Assembly (NCBI GenBank): GCA_022559845.1
Contig: CM040124.1
Span: 67,975,491 to 68,039,490 of the forward strand
Origin: Amorphophallus konjac
Taxonomy: Eukaryota > Streptophyta > Magnoliopsida > Alismatales > Araceae
Direction: 5' to 3'
Length of the DNA stretch: 64,000 nucleotides
This document shows positions 12,240 to 23,217 of this stretch, in pieces. The position numbers and the translations under genes are program-made. The notes under the pieces are model-generated. The model had not been told where the DNA came from. It worked only from the letters and a program-made list of their open reading frames with translations, and made no database searches. Position 1 is the first letter of the stretch. Each line of letters starts with the position of its first letter.

Positions 12240-13300
12240 TTGAGCTTTCGTGTTGTTTCCCCTCACTAACACGAAAAGATCTCGTGTCGTATGAGCTTAC
12301 AACACTTCGTGTTGATTTCCATGCGTGACAGGAAAGCTTGTATGAGGTTAGACTTCGTGTCGTTTCCCTTGTCTTCATCTTCGTGTTGTTTTAGCGTCTA
12401 CGTCTCCGTGTTATTTTTATGTTTCACCTCGTGCTGTTCTCACTGTCGTCGTGTTGTTTTTCACCGCGTGTCGATTACTGTTTCACTTAGTGTTGTTTTC
12501 ACTTCGTGTCAACTTCACTTCGTGTCGTCTCTTTGTATTTCGTCTTCATGTTGTCTTCACCCCGTGTCGATTTCAATTTCGATTTCGTGTCGTGTTTTCC
12601 ACACCGCGTGTCATTGTCACTTTAGTAACCTCACCTCGTGTCGGTTACTGTTGTCTCCATGTCTACGTGTCGATTTCGTTTCATGTTTTCCCACTTCGCG
12701 TCGTTCATGTTTCGTAACCACACTTCGTGTTGGTTACTGTCGTTCTTGTGACTTTGTGTCGTGTCTCCCAGACCTCGTGTCGTTTTCACTCCGTGTCAAC
12801 TTCGTCTTAAGTGTTGTTTTCATCTTCGTGTCGCTTTTCACTCCGTGTCGTTTTTTGTTCCACTGCGTGCAGAACATTGCAGCACTTCGTGTTGCTTTCT
12901 GTGTCACCACCTCGTGTCGTTCTCTGTGTAGTGTGTGTTTTTGTCACCACTATACTTCGTGTCGTTGTTCTTCACTTCGTGCTGATTACACCGTCTTCGT
13001 GTTGGTCTTTCTCATTAGACCTCGTGTCGTTCTCGCTTTGACCACACTTCGTGTTGCTTTACGTAGACCTTGTGTCTTACTTGTTTGCAACCTCTTCGTG
13101 TCGGTTTCTGCTGACAGCCCGTGTTGTCCTCGTGTTGTTTTTCACCTCGCGTCGGTTATTGTTTTCATCTTCTGCGTGTAGTTTTTCTTTGTAGTGTTAT
13201 CTCTGTCACAAGTTGCATCTCGTGTTATCGTTTATGTCTGTATGGTGTTACTTCGTGTTGTTTCGTTTTAACCTCGTTCAGGTTTCTTCTAAAGTGCTGT
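12240..13300 (+). repeat. Degenerate TTCGTGTCG/TTCGTGTTG array in the LTR
   Basis: Several dozen copies of (C/T)TCGTGT(C/T)G separated by T-rich spacers, mostly 15-30 bp apart, with repeated CpG. It follows the AAGTCTRTACA array and stays upstream of the TATA box. The 296-residue frame over it is a Val/Cys/Ser/Phe-rich repeat shadow. The second copy lies at 19658-20718. Confidence 0.8.
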
Positions 13301-13508
13301 TCTTCTGATAATCTATACAGAGTTGCTCTTTAAATTGATGACTTATCCGATACTCTGTTTTACAGGTGCCTTGATCGTGAAGCTTAAGGCAGCACGTGAT
13401 CCGAGGCTGGAATGGAGCCTGCTGAGAGACTGCCACGTGGTCCGAATTCTTAGGGCTGGAAATGTGGAGGTCACACGTCGTGGCTGATGCTGCTGCTGCT
13501 GCTGCTGC

Positions 13509-13518
13509 TATATATATG
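13509..13518 (+). promoter_or_regulatory. TATA box of the Sire-1 LTR
   Basis: TATATATATG directly after a GCT microsatellite (13483-13508), about 280 bp before the end of the purine-rich leader. Transcription is expected to start some 30 bp downstream, which puts the hairpin array in the RNA. Confidence 0.75.
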
Positions 13519-13930
13519 AGCCTTCTTCCACTGAAGAAGATTGATCGAGTTGGCGAGAAGAAGAGTCCATACAGAGAGCCACGATCCTGATAGAAAAAGA
13601 AAAGAGAAAGAAGAGAAGAGCAGAGAGTGAGAGATTAGGAGAGCAGAAGAAAGAGAAAGAGAGAGATAGAAGTGTGAGCCGAAGAGTATAGAGGAGCAGA
13701 GATCGAGAGAGTGAAAGAGAAGAAGAAGAAGAGAAGAGAAGAGGAAGAAAAGCTTACCTGAAGATCTGTCTACTGGACCGTGGATCAAATCCAGGCCAGT
13801 CAGCTCCGTTGAGAGCCACATTGTGCATTTCGTGTTTCAGCTTTCTGTCTGCTGAAGTTATTTTCGTTTATTGTTTTTCCTTTTTCATTTGGTTAGCTGT
13901 GTTCTTCCGATCCTCTGGATTGAGGTCGGG

Positions 13931-14428
13931 TCCCTCCTGGTCTGGAGGAAGAGTGGTCTGCGACCTCTAGTTTGCAAGTGGCTGGAAGTCACTTGTGTGT
14001 TCCCTCCGGTTTGGAGGAAGGGAGATCTGATCTCCAGTTGCAAGTAGCTGGGAGCTACTTGTGGGTTCCTCCTGTGGATTCAGGAGAAGGGAGACTTGTC
14101 TCCGGTTCTGGGCTTGTGGTAGCAAGTCCAGGTGTCCCTCCGGTTGGGAGGAAGAGAGGTCTTCGACCTCTGGTTTGCTGGTGACTGGAAGTCACCGGTT
14201 GGTTCCCTCCTGGTCTGGAGGAAGAGAGACTTCGGTCTCTAGTTTCCAAGTGGCTGAAAGTCACTTGCGGTGTCCCTCCGGTTGGGAGGAAGAGGGGAGC
14301 GTGTTCCCCTGGTCAAGCTGTGTGGCAGCACCTGTTGCAGACTGAGTCTGCGGTTTCTAGCGTGAGCTAGTGGAAGCCACACTCGGGTTGAGTGTGGGGT
14401 GGATGTAGGTCTGGAGGACCGAACCACC
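13931..14428 (+). promoter_or_regulatory. Tandem array of covarying stem-loops in the transcribed LTR leader
   Basis: Six units start at 13931, 14001, 14066, 14135, 14204 and 14273 (65-70 bp apart). Each of the first five holds three short inverted repeats: TCCCTCC/GGAGGA; a second such as AGAGGTC-ttc-GACCTCT (14155-14171); a third such as CAAGTAGCT-ggg-AGCTACTTG (14041-14061) or GGTGACT-gga-AGTCACC (14180-14196). Arms change between units while staying complementary. The sixth unit merges into CTAGC/GCTAG, CACACTC/GAGTGTG and a GGTGG (14398-14402)/CCACC (14424-14428) stem. RNA structure is the simplest reading; a packaging, dimerisation or translation role would be inference. Confidence 0.8.
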
Positions 14429-14791
14429 TAAAAACCCTTGTGCATTGTGGTTTGGTTTATCTGCTTTTGCTTCCGCTAGATGATTGCATAGGGGCGCTCT
14501 AAGCGTTTGACTTCTGGTTGAGCAGAAGAGTGGATTAGTTTTCTTAGAATAGTTTAATCTGTCAAGAGAGCGAAATTCTAGTTGAGCGACTCCTTGTCTA
14601 ATTCAGCCTAGTTAGCATCCTAGTGATCTCACTGTATGCTTGTTTTTGTTCTGCAACTGATTATTAGCTTTTAAGCTTGTCTAGTTTGCGAACTAGTAAT
14701 TCTAGTGAGCATCATATTTTAACTGGGCGAAAGGTTTTTTAAACGGGTTATATGCATTCACCCCCCTCTGAATACTGCACCGAACCCAACA

Positions 14792-14805
14792 ATTGGTATC
14801 AGAGC
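14792..14805 (+). other. Primer binding site of Sire-1 (initiator Met tRNA)
   Basis: ATTGGTATCAGAGC immediately after the LTR end; TGGTATCAGAGC is the standard plant initiator-Met primer site. Confidence 0.93.
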
Positions 14806-14968
14806 AGGTCTCTGATCTATCAGATCTAACAATCTGCAGAGGATCCTGCTGGTTTGTTTGGTGCTTTTCAGAGTGTGCTTTCTGTTTTATTCTGTGCTTT
14901 CAGATTGTTTGCAATGGAGCCAATCGTGCTGAAGGCTAGCTCCAGCAAAGCAAATAGATCCAGCCACA

Positions 14969-16618
14969 GTGGATCATCAAGCGAGAAAAGTAGCCTCTCG
15001 CGGTCTGAAATTGATGAAGACCACATGGGAATGGAAGGCTGGCCACACGAAGGCTGACTGTTCAGAATTCTCGAAACTCAAAGAGAACACCTTGGACAGT
15101 GCTGAAGAAGGAGAAAAGTCCATATGCTTAATGGCCAACCGGGGAAGTGATGACGAGGAAACCTCATCTCAGGTAAGCTCCGAATCAGATGGATACTCTT
15201 TTAATGAATTGATAGTGATGTATGAAAATTTGTTTAAAGTGTCCAAGAAATTAAAATCTGAAAATAAAAATTTAAGAAAAGAAATCAATAATTTGAAATC
15301 TGAAATGATTAAAGAAAAAGATGAGTTAAACAGGTTGAAATCTGAAAAAGAGAATATTAGAAACAAACTCATCGGTGAAAATAATTCTTGTAAAGCATGT
15401 GCCATTCTCGAAGACATGATTAATGATTTTGATTCTGATGACATTCTTCAAAAAGAACAAATCAAATCTCTAAAAGAAGAAAATGTCTACTTGAAGGATC
15501 AAAATAAAAGGTTAATGGTTCTTAATATTGTCCTCTCTGAGAAATGGCTGTCAATTGAAAAAGGAAAATCTGTTGTGAAGGAAAATGAAAACAACATTGA
15601 AATAAAGGTTCAACAAGAAAATGAAACTCTGAAGAACCTGAATGATGCTTTGCAACAGCAGCTAATTGCATGTGAATCTGAGCTATCCAAGTATGAAGTG
15701 AGTATTGCTTCATTGAATTCTGAAATTGAAAATCTGAAAAACACTCTGTCTAAATTTGTCAAAGGTAAAAATAGTTTGAATAAACTACTTGGCTCAAATG
15801 TGAAAAGTTCAGAATGTGCTAGTACCTTAAAATGTATGTCATCTAAGAAATCTCATAACAATAAGCACAGGGCTGAACAAAAGAAAAAGGAAAATTGCTG
15901 TGAAAAATCTTCTCATAAAATTCAATTTAAAAAGGAAAAGAATGTGCAGTGTTTTTATTGTAATAAGATAGGTCATATGATGCATGAGTGTAAGATGTTT
16001 GAATTAGATGACCTAGCTGCTACTACTGCACAGAAAGTTTCTGCTAGAAATTATGTTTTTCAAAGAAGGAAAATAGAGTGTTTCCATTGTGGCAAGATGG
16101 GCCACATTGCAGCTCATTGCTGGCATGCCCAGGGAAAGAAAGTCAACTTAAAACTTGTAAATTTCCCTGCAAGTGAAACTGCTTCTGGTAAAAGAACCCC
16201 AGCATGCTTCGAATGTGGAAAGCATGGCCATACAGTCAAGGACTGCTGGCATGCTCAAGGAAATAGATTGAACTCTAAGTCTATAAAATTCCCTGCTCTC
16301 TATGATTCTTGTTTTGAATGTGGAAAACCTGGCCACAAAGTTTCTGACTGCTGGATGGCAGGTTATGGAAAACAATATGTTCATGCCAACAATAGAAAAT
16401 TTCATGTTAATGCACAAAGACTTCATGCTAATACTTGTGTGCATAACAAGAAAACAAAGCATGTTGCTTCCTGTTATTATTGTGGGCTATTTGGACATTC
16501 TATGTTTGATTGTTTTCTGATGGAATATGATGATAATTCTGCTAAGAAACTGTTCAGTACACCTGATAGGGGTAGTACAGGACCCAAGACTGCTTGGGTC
16601 CCTGCAAGATCATATTGA
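14969..16618 (+). CDS. Sire-1 gag-like protein without the N-terminal capsid domain, five zinc knuckles
   Basis: 549 codons, no internal stop. Residues 24-31 (AGHTKADC) look like the second half of a canonical CCHC knuckle. An acidic stretch with SICLMA follows, then a long Lys/Glu/Asn-rich coiled coil (about 70-290), then five full CX2CX4HX4C knuckles starting at residues 328, 371, 413, 448 and 502, and a C-terminus TAWVPARSY typical of Sirevirus gag. The N-terminal copia gag (UBN2-like) region is missing. A short frame from the ATG at 14914 (48 codons, stop at 15055) overlaps in another frame and may be the native gag start joined by a deletion, so the true start is uncertain. Expected role: RNA binding and particle assembly, probably alongside gag from an autonomous relative. 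Confidence 0.85.
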   Translation: MDHQARKVASRGLKLMKTTWEWKAGHTKADCSEFSKLKENTLDSAEEGEKSICLMANRGSDDEETSSQVSSESDGYSFNELIVMYENLFKVSKKLKSENKNLRKEINNLKSEMIKEKDELNRLKSEKENIRNKLIGENNSCKACAILEDMINDFDSDDILQKEQIKSLKEENVYLKDQNKRLMVLNIVLSEKWLSIEKGKSVVKENENNIEIKVQQENETLKNLNDALQQQLIACESELSKYEVSIASLNSEIENLKNTLSKFVKGKNSLNKLLGSNVKSSECASTLKCMSSKKSHNNKHRAEQKKKENCCEKSSHKIQFKKEKNVQCFYCNKIGHMMHECKMFELDDLAATTAQKVSARNYVFQRRKIECFHCGKMGHIAAHCWHAQGKKVNLKLVNFPASETASGKRTPACFECGKHGHTVKDCWHAQGNRLNSKSIKFPALYDSCFECGKPGHKVSDCWMAGYGKQYVHANNRKFHVNAQRLHANTCVHNKKTKHVASCYYCGLFGHSMFDCFLMEYDDNSAKKLFSTPDRGSTGPKTAWVPARSY

Positions 16619-18640
16619 TTGACATGTTGCAGGTGTGCCTTGGTGAGAGAAATAAAAGGGGTAATTTAGCCAAGGCACTCAAAAAAAAAAAAAAGAGGGA
16701 AGCCCCATGATTCTACATTTCAGGTTAGTTCTGAACTTGTTTTTTAAATTTCATCATCTGAAAATGCTGATTTGTCAGTTTGATATCTGAAATTGTTGAA
16801 CTGGTCGTTTGATGTCTGATATTCTCTCCATGTCTAGCTGATCAGTCTGCATTCCAGACTCAGCTATTGAGTTTTACTTTGGATATAGCTGATGCTCTTC
16901 TGTTGCCATCTCCTGCCAAGTGCTGAACTGAGTTTGAATGGTCTTTAGTGTATATAGTTGATGCACTATATAGACTTTGTATAATGCTTGTGTCTTGTGT
17001 CAATGCATTGCATGCTTGATTACATACTTGGACTGAGCTTAAATGGGTCAGTTAGTGCACACAGTCAATGCATGTGTCTAGTGTTTGCATACATCATTTG
17101 CATGACTGTCAATGAAATTGATCAATGCATATAAGACTGATTTGCACTGCATTACATCTTGAAAAATCTGAAAAAGGATAAAAATGCTCATGACTTGGAT
17201 GCATAAAGCTGAACTGATTGCATAGCATATCTCTTGCATCATGATGTCAAGGGGAGCTGAGAGTTCTATTCAATTCATTGAATCCTATTCACTTCTCAGT
17301 GTTCTCATTCAAATGATTCATATTCTTTGACATCAGTTGCTCATTGAACCATATTGCCAATTGCTATCCTTTCCCCATCTTTTTCACTGAACAGCAGTTC
17401 TGGTTCTGGTTCAGTACATTGAATGGTGATTATTGCAATTGTTCACTTATAAGAATCACATTTACAAATTGAAAAGAACTAAAGGTTTAACCTTTATAAA
17501 TTGGAGAGTTAAGTGTCTGCACTTCAGAATTTGAGATAAATGAAAACTTTTATAGCTCTTAATCTTTGTCTCATAGCTAAAATAGAAAAAGTTTTTTGTA
17601 ATGCCTAAATGTGTTGAACTGGATATGTCTAGAACAGGCTAATAAGAGTGTGTACTGATTTTTTAAACAATCACTCTAAAAGAATTAAGGGCAGCAGTAA
17701 ATAAGATCATTAATGTTATGAACTGAACATAGTGACAGAGCAATGGCTGATTGCACTGAGAAATTGTGAACTCCTCAAAAGAAGCAGGAGACTTCACATG
17801 TCATGAGGTGATTCAGAATATCTCTGTTCATAGGGTCAAATCCATAGGGGGAGTCCTCACCAAGTAACTGAGGGTACTGGCCTCTGATCAAGGTGTACCC
17901 TTAATGTCAAAAGTGAAGACTATTCTTTGTGGGTTTTGATCTGAAATAGGTCTAGTAGTTTATGCCTAGTAACTAGGGGTACCTGCCTCTGATCAAGGTG
18001 TACACCTAATGTCAACAGCATAAATGCCACTGATCTATTTACTTAGTTCAGGTTCAGAAATTGAAAAATGAAAATCAAACTGCTGTAACCCTTTGAAAAT
18101 CAAAAGTCTATGAGTGAAAATTATTTTTATTAATACATATTCAAGTTGCCTTTCTTGAACTTTCATGTTTAGACACAAAATGGTATTATTTCAGACTTAT
18201 CTATTAATACCATGTGCCCTAGATTCATTGCTATAAATGGAATCAATAAACTCTTTTTCAGGGGTCAGGTTCTTTACTCTAAGATTTATCACTGTTAAAC
18301 CTGAATTTTTGAAAATTGTATGTTGATGATTCTTATACTTTAACAGTGGCTTATAATCATGTTTCCTTTCTGAACATATGATTCAGCTGTTATCAAGTGA
18401 CCCTCCTACCTTCTCTACCTTGTTTATCTGTTCATATTCCTTCTCAAAGGGGGAGCATTTATTTAGGGGGAGAAATACTTCAGGAGAAGTCATACCTTCA
18501 GGGGGAGCTTCTTGCTCTAGCAGTCACTTGCATGAATAATGCACTTTGCACTCTTGTTTTTACTGTTTTTCTCTTTTTGATCATGTCAAAGGGGGAGAAA
18601 ATCTTGTGTGACTCACTGTCACATTGTGTTGCCATCATCA
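16619..18640 (+). other. Sire-1 non-coding 3' region in place of pol
   Basis: About 2 kb, AT-rich, no protein. Holds an A15 run near 16680, a duplicated 48-bp module (17863-17910 and 17968-18015) with pairable GGGTAC/GTAC ends, and several AGGGGGAG words (about 17846, 18448, 18465, 18498, 18589) before the functional polypurine tract. Confidence 0.75.
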
Positions 18641-18653
18641 AAAAGGGGGAGAA
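18641..18653 (+). other. Polypurine tract of Sire-1
   Basis: AAAAGGGGGAGAA directly abutting the 3' LTR start TGTTGTG; the last of several similar tracts in the 3' region. Confidence 0.9.
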
Positions 18654-21600
18654 TGTTGTGTCTCTTAGGCACAAGCATGTGCTATGTTACTTTGATGATA
18701 GCAATGCTATTTGGTTTTGATGATAGCAAGACAGTGAGTGCATTTGAGTGCATTTGATATTGTATTTTGATGATAGCAATGTTATTGTGCATTGATGATT
18801 GCAATAAACAAAGTACATTTCTATGCATTCTTATTCTTGAGCATTCTGCATATTGATAGCAACATGAATGATGATGTTTAGCATTGATGGCATTTGCTCT
18901 TTATATATGTGCGTTGCATTATGTCAGATATCATGTCTCTGCATATATCATGTCTGGGTAGCAAAGTCTATACACTGGATTGTGTATTTGTGCATCATGC
19001 AAGTCTATACATTGGACTCTCGTTCAAGCCTATGCATTGCATTGGTTAAGTGTGCACAGCGTCATCGCACTTCATTAGAAGTGTGTACAGCGTCAACGCG
19101 TGAAGTCTGTACAGCCGGGTCATATGCTCCTAAGTCTATGCATTACTGTTCATGCATCAGTATTCATCAAGTCTGTACAGCATGTCTCTCACGTTGGAAG
19201 TCTATACATTGGTGTGGGTCATCCAAGTCTGTACAGCCGTTTGCATTGGATTTCATGTCTAGACATTGCACTGTAGCATGCATTTCCTTAAAGTCTATAC
19301 ATCGGACTGGTTTGCATTGGCTAAGTGTATACAACGTCAGCTCATGCCTTGTCTTAGACAAAGTATATACAATGGCTTTGGGTCTCCAAGTCTATACAGC
19401 CTTTTGCTTCGCCAAAGTCTGTACATTGGTCTGCATAGGCTAAGTGTTTACATCGTCTGCTGTGAGGACAGCAAGTCTGTACGCTGGCCTTCTTTCATGA
19501 TAAACTACAAGTCTACACATTCAACACTGGTCTTCCAAGTCTGAACAGCGTGAAGTCTATACTTTGGCACTGTAGCTCGCTCGTGCAAGTCTATACTTTG
19601 GACTGTTCTTCAAGTCTGTACATCAGATTTGACTCAATCTTCGTGCTGTTTCTGTACTTGAGCTTTCGTGTTGTTTCCCCTCACTAACACGAAAAGATCT
19701 CGTGTCGTATGAGCTTACAACACTTCGTGTTGATTTCCATGCGTGACAGGAAAGCTTGTATGAGGTTAGACTTCGTGTCGTTTCCCTTGTCTTCATCTTC
19801 GTGTTGTTTTAGCGTCTACGTCTCCGTGTTATTTTTATGTTTCACCTCGTGCTGTTCTCACTGTCGTCGTGTTGTTTTTCACCGCGTGTCGATTACTGTT
19901 TCACTTAGTGTTGTTTTCACTTCGTGTCAACTTCACTTCGTGTCGTCTCTTTGTATTTCGTCTTCATGTTGTCTTCACCCCGTGTCGATTTCAATTTCGA
20001 TTTCGTGTCGTGTTTTCCACACCGCGTGTCATTGTCGCTTTAGTAACCTCACCTCGTGTCGGTTACTGTTGTCTCCATGTCTACGTGTCGATTTCGTTTC
20101 ATGTTTTCCCACTTCGCGTCGTTCATGTTTCGTAACCACACTTCGTGTTGGTTACTGTCGTTCTTGTGACTTTGTGTCGTGTCTCCCAGACCTCGTGTCG
20201 TTTTCACTCCGTGTCAACTTCGTCTTAAGTGTTGTTTTCATCTTCGTGTCGCTTTTCACTCCGTGTCATTTTTTGTTCCACTGCGTGCAGAACATTGCAG
20301 CACTTCGTGTTGCTTTCTGTGTCACCACCTCGTGTCGTTCTCTGTGTAGTGTGTGTTTTTGTCACCACTATACTTCGTGTCGTTGTTCTTCACTTCGTGC
20401 TGATTACACCGTCTTCGTGTTGGTCTTTCTCATTAGACCTCGTGTCGTTCTCGCTTTGACCACACTTCGTGTTGCTTTACGTAGACCTTGTGTCTTACTT
20501 GTTTGCAACCTCTTCGTGTCGGTTTCTGCTGACAGCCCGTGTTGTCCTCGTGTTGTTTTTCACCTCGCGTCGGTTATTGTTTTCATCTTCTGCGTGTAGT
20601 TTTTCTTTGTAGTGTTATCTCTGTCACAAGTTGCATCTCGTGTTATCGTTTATGTCTGTATGGTGTTACTTCGTGTTGTTTCGTTTTAACCTCGTTCAGG
20701 TTTCTTCTAAAGTGCTGTTCTTCTGATAATCTATACAGAGTTGCTCTTTAAATTGATGACTTATCCGATACTCTGTTTTACAGGTGCCTTGATCGTGAAG
20801 CTTAAGGCAGCACGTGATCCGAGGCTGGAATGGAGCCTGCTGAGAGACTGCCACGTGGTCCGAATTCTTAGGGCTGGAAATGTGGAGGTCACACGTCGTG
20901 GCTGATGCTGCTGCTGCTGCTGCTGCTATATATATGAGCCTTCTTCCACTGAAGAAGATTGATCGAGTTGGCGAGAAGAAGAGTCCATACAGAGAGCCAC
21001 GATCCTGATAGAAAAAGAAAAGAGAAAGAAGAGAAGAGCAGAGAGTGAGAGATTAGGAGAGCAGAAGAAAGAGAAAGAGAGAGATAGAAGTGTGAGCCGA
21101 AGAGTATAGAGGAGCAGAGATCGAGAGAGTGAAAGAGAAGAAGAAGAAGAGAAGAGAAGAGGAAGAAAAGCTTACCTGAAGATCTGTCTACTGGACCGTG
21201 GATCAAATCCAGGCCAGTCAGCTCCGTTGAGAGCCACATTGTGCATTTCATGTTTCAGCTTTCTGTCTGCTGAAGTTATTTTCGTTTATTGTTTTTCCTT
21301 TTTCATTTGGTTAGCTGTGTTCTTCCGATCCTCTGGATTGAGGTCGGGTCCCTCCTGGTCTGGAGGAAGAGTGGTCTGCGACCTCTAGTTTGCAAGTGGC
21401 TGGAAGTCACTTGTGTGTTCCCTCCGGTTTGGAGGAAGGGAGATCTGATCTCCAGTTGCAAGTAGCTGGGAGCTACTTGTGGGTTCCTCCTGTGGATTCA
21501 GGAGAAGGGAGACTTGTCTCCGGTTCTGGGCTTGTGGTAGCAAGTCCAGGTGTCCCTCCGGTTGGGAGGAAGAGAGGTCTTCGACCTCTGGTTTGCTGGT

Positions 21601-22209
21601 GACTGGAAGTCACCGGTTGGTTCCCTCCTGGTCTGGAGGAAGAGTGACTTCGGTCTCTAGTTTCCAAGTTGCTGAAAGTCACTTGCGGTGTCCCTCCGGT
21701 TGGGAGGAAGAGGGGAGCGTGTTCCCCTGGTCAAGCTGTGTGGCAGCACCTGTTGCAGACTGAGTCTGCGGTTTCTAGCGTGAGCTAGTGGAAGCCACAC
21801 TCGGGTTGAGTGTGGGGTGGATGTAGGTCTGGAGGACCGAACCACCTAAAAACCCTTGTGCATTGTGGTTTGGTTTATCTGCTTTTGCTTCCGCTAGATG
21901 ATTGCATAGGGGCGCTCTAAGCGTTTGACTTCTGGTTGAGCAGAAGAGTGGATTAGTTTTCTTAGAATAGTTTAATCTGTCAAGAGAGCGAAATTCTAGT
22001 TGAGCGACTCCTTGTCTAATTCAGCCTAGTTAGCATCCTAGTGATCTCACTGTATGCTTGTTTTTGTTCTGCAACTGATTATTAGCTTTTAAGCTTGTCT
22101 AGTTTGTGAACTAGTAATTCTAGTGAGCATCATATTTTAACTGGGCGAAAGGTTTTTTAAACGGGTTATATTCATTCACCCCCCTCTGAATACTGCACCG
22201 AACCCAACA
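18654..22209 (+). repeat. 3' LTR of Sire-1
   Basis: 3556 bp, same length as the 5' LTR. Differences noted include A/G at about 18847, ATT versus GTT changes in the repeat arrays, and two changes in hairpin unit 5 (about 21645 and 21670). TATA at about 20927-20936, hairpin array about 21349-21846. CCACA follows at 22210-22214. Confidence 0.95.
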
Positions 22210-22214
22210 CCACA

Positions 22215-23217
22215 GGTATGCCAAGGGGGTCCCTAGAGGAGTAAGTCACCTCGATTGGTGTGCCCGTGTGACTTGAAGGTTGATCGTATCTCGTTCGTAT
22301 CTCGGTCACCCATTTTCCCTTATTCGAGTCACCTAGAGTCAATGTCGGTGCGGAGGGCTGTTTCTGTACCTCGTCGGTTGTTATCCGATGGTTTCCGTTG
22401 TTTAGTGAGTTCACACCTCTAGTGACACGTCCACTAGACGTAGCCTTCTTACAGCACGCGTGTGCTGACCCACCCAGGAGTGGTGGAGCGGCTTACCCGA
22501 GAGAGACGATTTTTAGGCTGGTTACCGTAGGGCCCCTTCGTGCAGCCTGAGTCCGAGATTTGGGGAAGCACCAGCTAGAGGATCTGACCTAGGGCGCATG
22601 GTCTGTGTGTGCACACGTAGTTGGGGGCAGTCGGACCCACGCTGACGAGCGTGACCCCAACTAGTCCTTGTTCGTGGTACTTGTTGTGTATCTCAGTCTC
22701 CACCTGGGGCGTGTAGGGAGACACTGAGGCATGGTGTAAGATGTTAGGGGACGCATACGGCTTTGCTTCTAGTGGGTGATGCTCCTGTCTTCTGGCAGGT
22801 ACGGACCTATTTTTCCATCGAAGTGCAGTCAGTTTGTTCGGTATAGTAAGCAATCAGTGCAGTAGTTGTAGTGAGATTTTTTGTTTATTTATTATATTAC
22901 TGACGTACTTCTATTGCTTAGCATACTTTCTTTACTATCTTGTTTTCCTCATTGCAAGGTGGGGGTCTGTGGGATCCCTACTTAGCCTATGAAATGAGGC
23001 TCACCCCTGTGTTTTCAGGTGAGGCGGGGTCGTCGAGAGGCGCGTCCGAGGCTCACCGCGGGTCCTGTAGCCAGGGTTAGTCGCCAGTTGCCAGAGCCGG
23101 GGTATGTCCCGTATACTTGGACTTTTCTTTCTGTTGACTATACTTATTTTGGACAAGAGATACTCTGGACCTTGTAGCTATTTTGTGAGTAATTATTTTG
23201 TTGCATCCCCTAGTTGA
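22215..23217 (+). repeat. Degenerate Tekay-like LTR, plus strand, right part
   Basis: Continuation of the block that ends at 11235. The motif CCTACTTAGC...TTTTCAGGTGAGG (22976-23025) parallels CCTACTGAGC...TTTTCAGGTAAG of the Tekay LTR (51778-51824). No protein. Sire-2 begins at 23218, so the natural end of this LTR is not seen. Confidence 0.45.

Larger units (their letters stand above)
11236..14791 (+). repeat. 5' LTR of Sire-1
   Basis: 3556 bp, TGTTGTGTC...CCCAACA. Modules in order: AT-rich TGATGATAGCAA repeats, AAGTCTRTACA array, CGTGTCG array, GCT microsatellite, TATA box, purine-rich leader (about 13590-13755), covarying hairpin array, a conserved GGTGG...CCACC stem followed by TAAAAACCCTTGTG, then the primer site. 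The right LTR is the same length and about 99.75% identical. Confidence 0.95.
11236..22209 (+). mobile_element. Sire-1: gag-only Sirevirus-type Ty1/copia retrotransposon
   Basis: Complete element: two 3556-bp LTRs (TGTTG...CAACA), initiator-Met primer site, gag-like ORF, long non-coding 3' region and several AGGGGGAG polypurine copies, flanked by CCACA. Coiled-coil gag with multiple zinc knuckles and repeated polypurine tracts are Sirevirus traits. It has no protease, integrase, RT or RNase H, so it is non-autonomous, like the TR-GAG class of elements. I count only nine substitutions between the LTRs, so insertion was very recent and the enzymes came from another copy. Confidence 0.93.

Noticed and set aside
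12291..13181. 296-residue open frame on the plus strand (and its twin at 19709-20599)
   Set aside because: Val/Cys/Phe/Ser-rich, created by the CGTGTCG repeat inside the Sire-1 LTR; several overlapping frames are open for the same reason.
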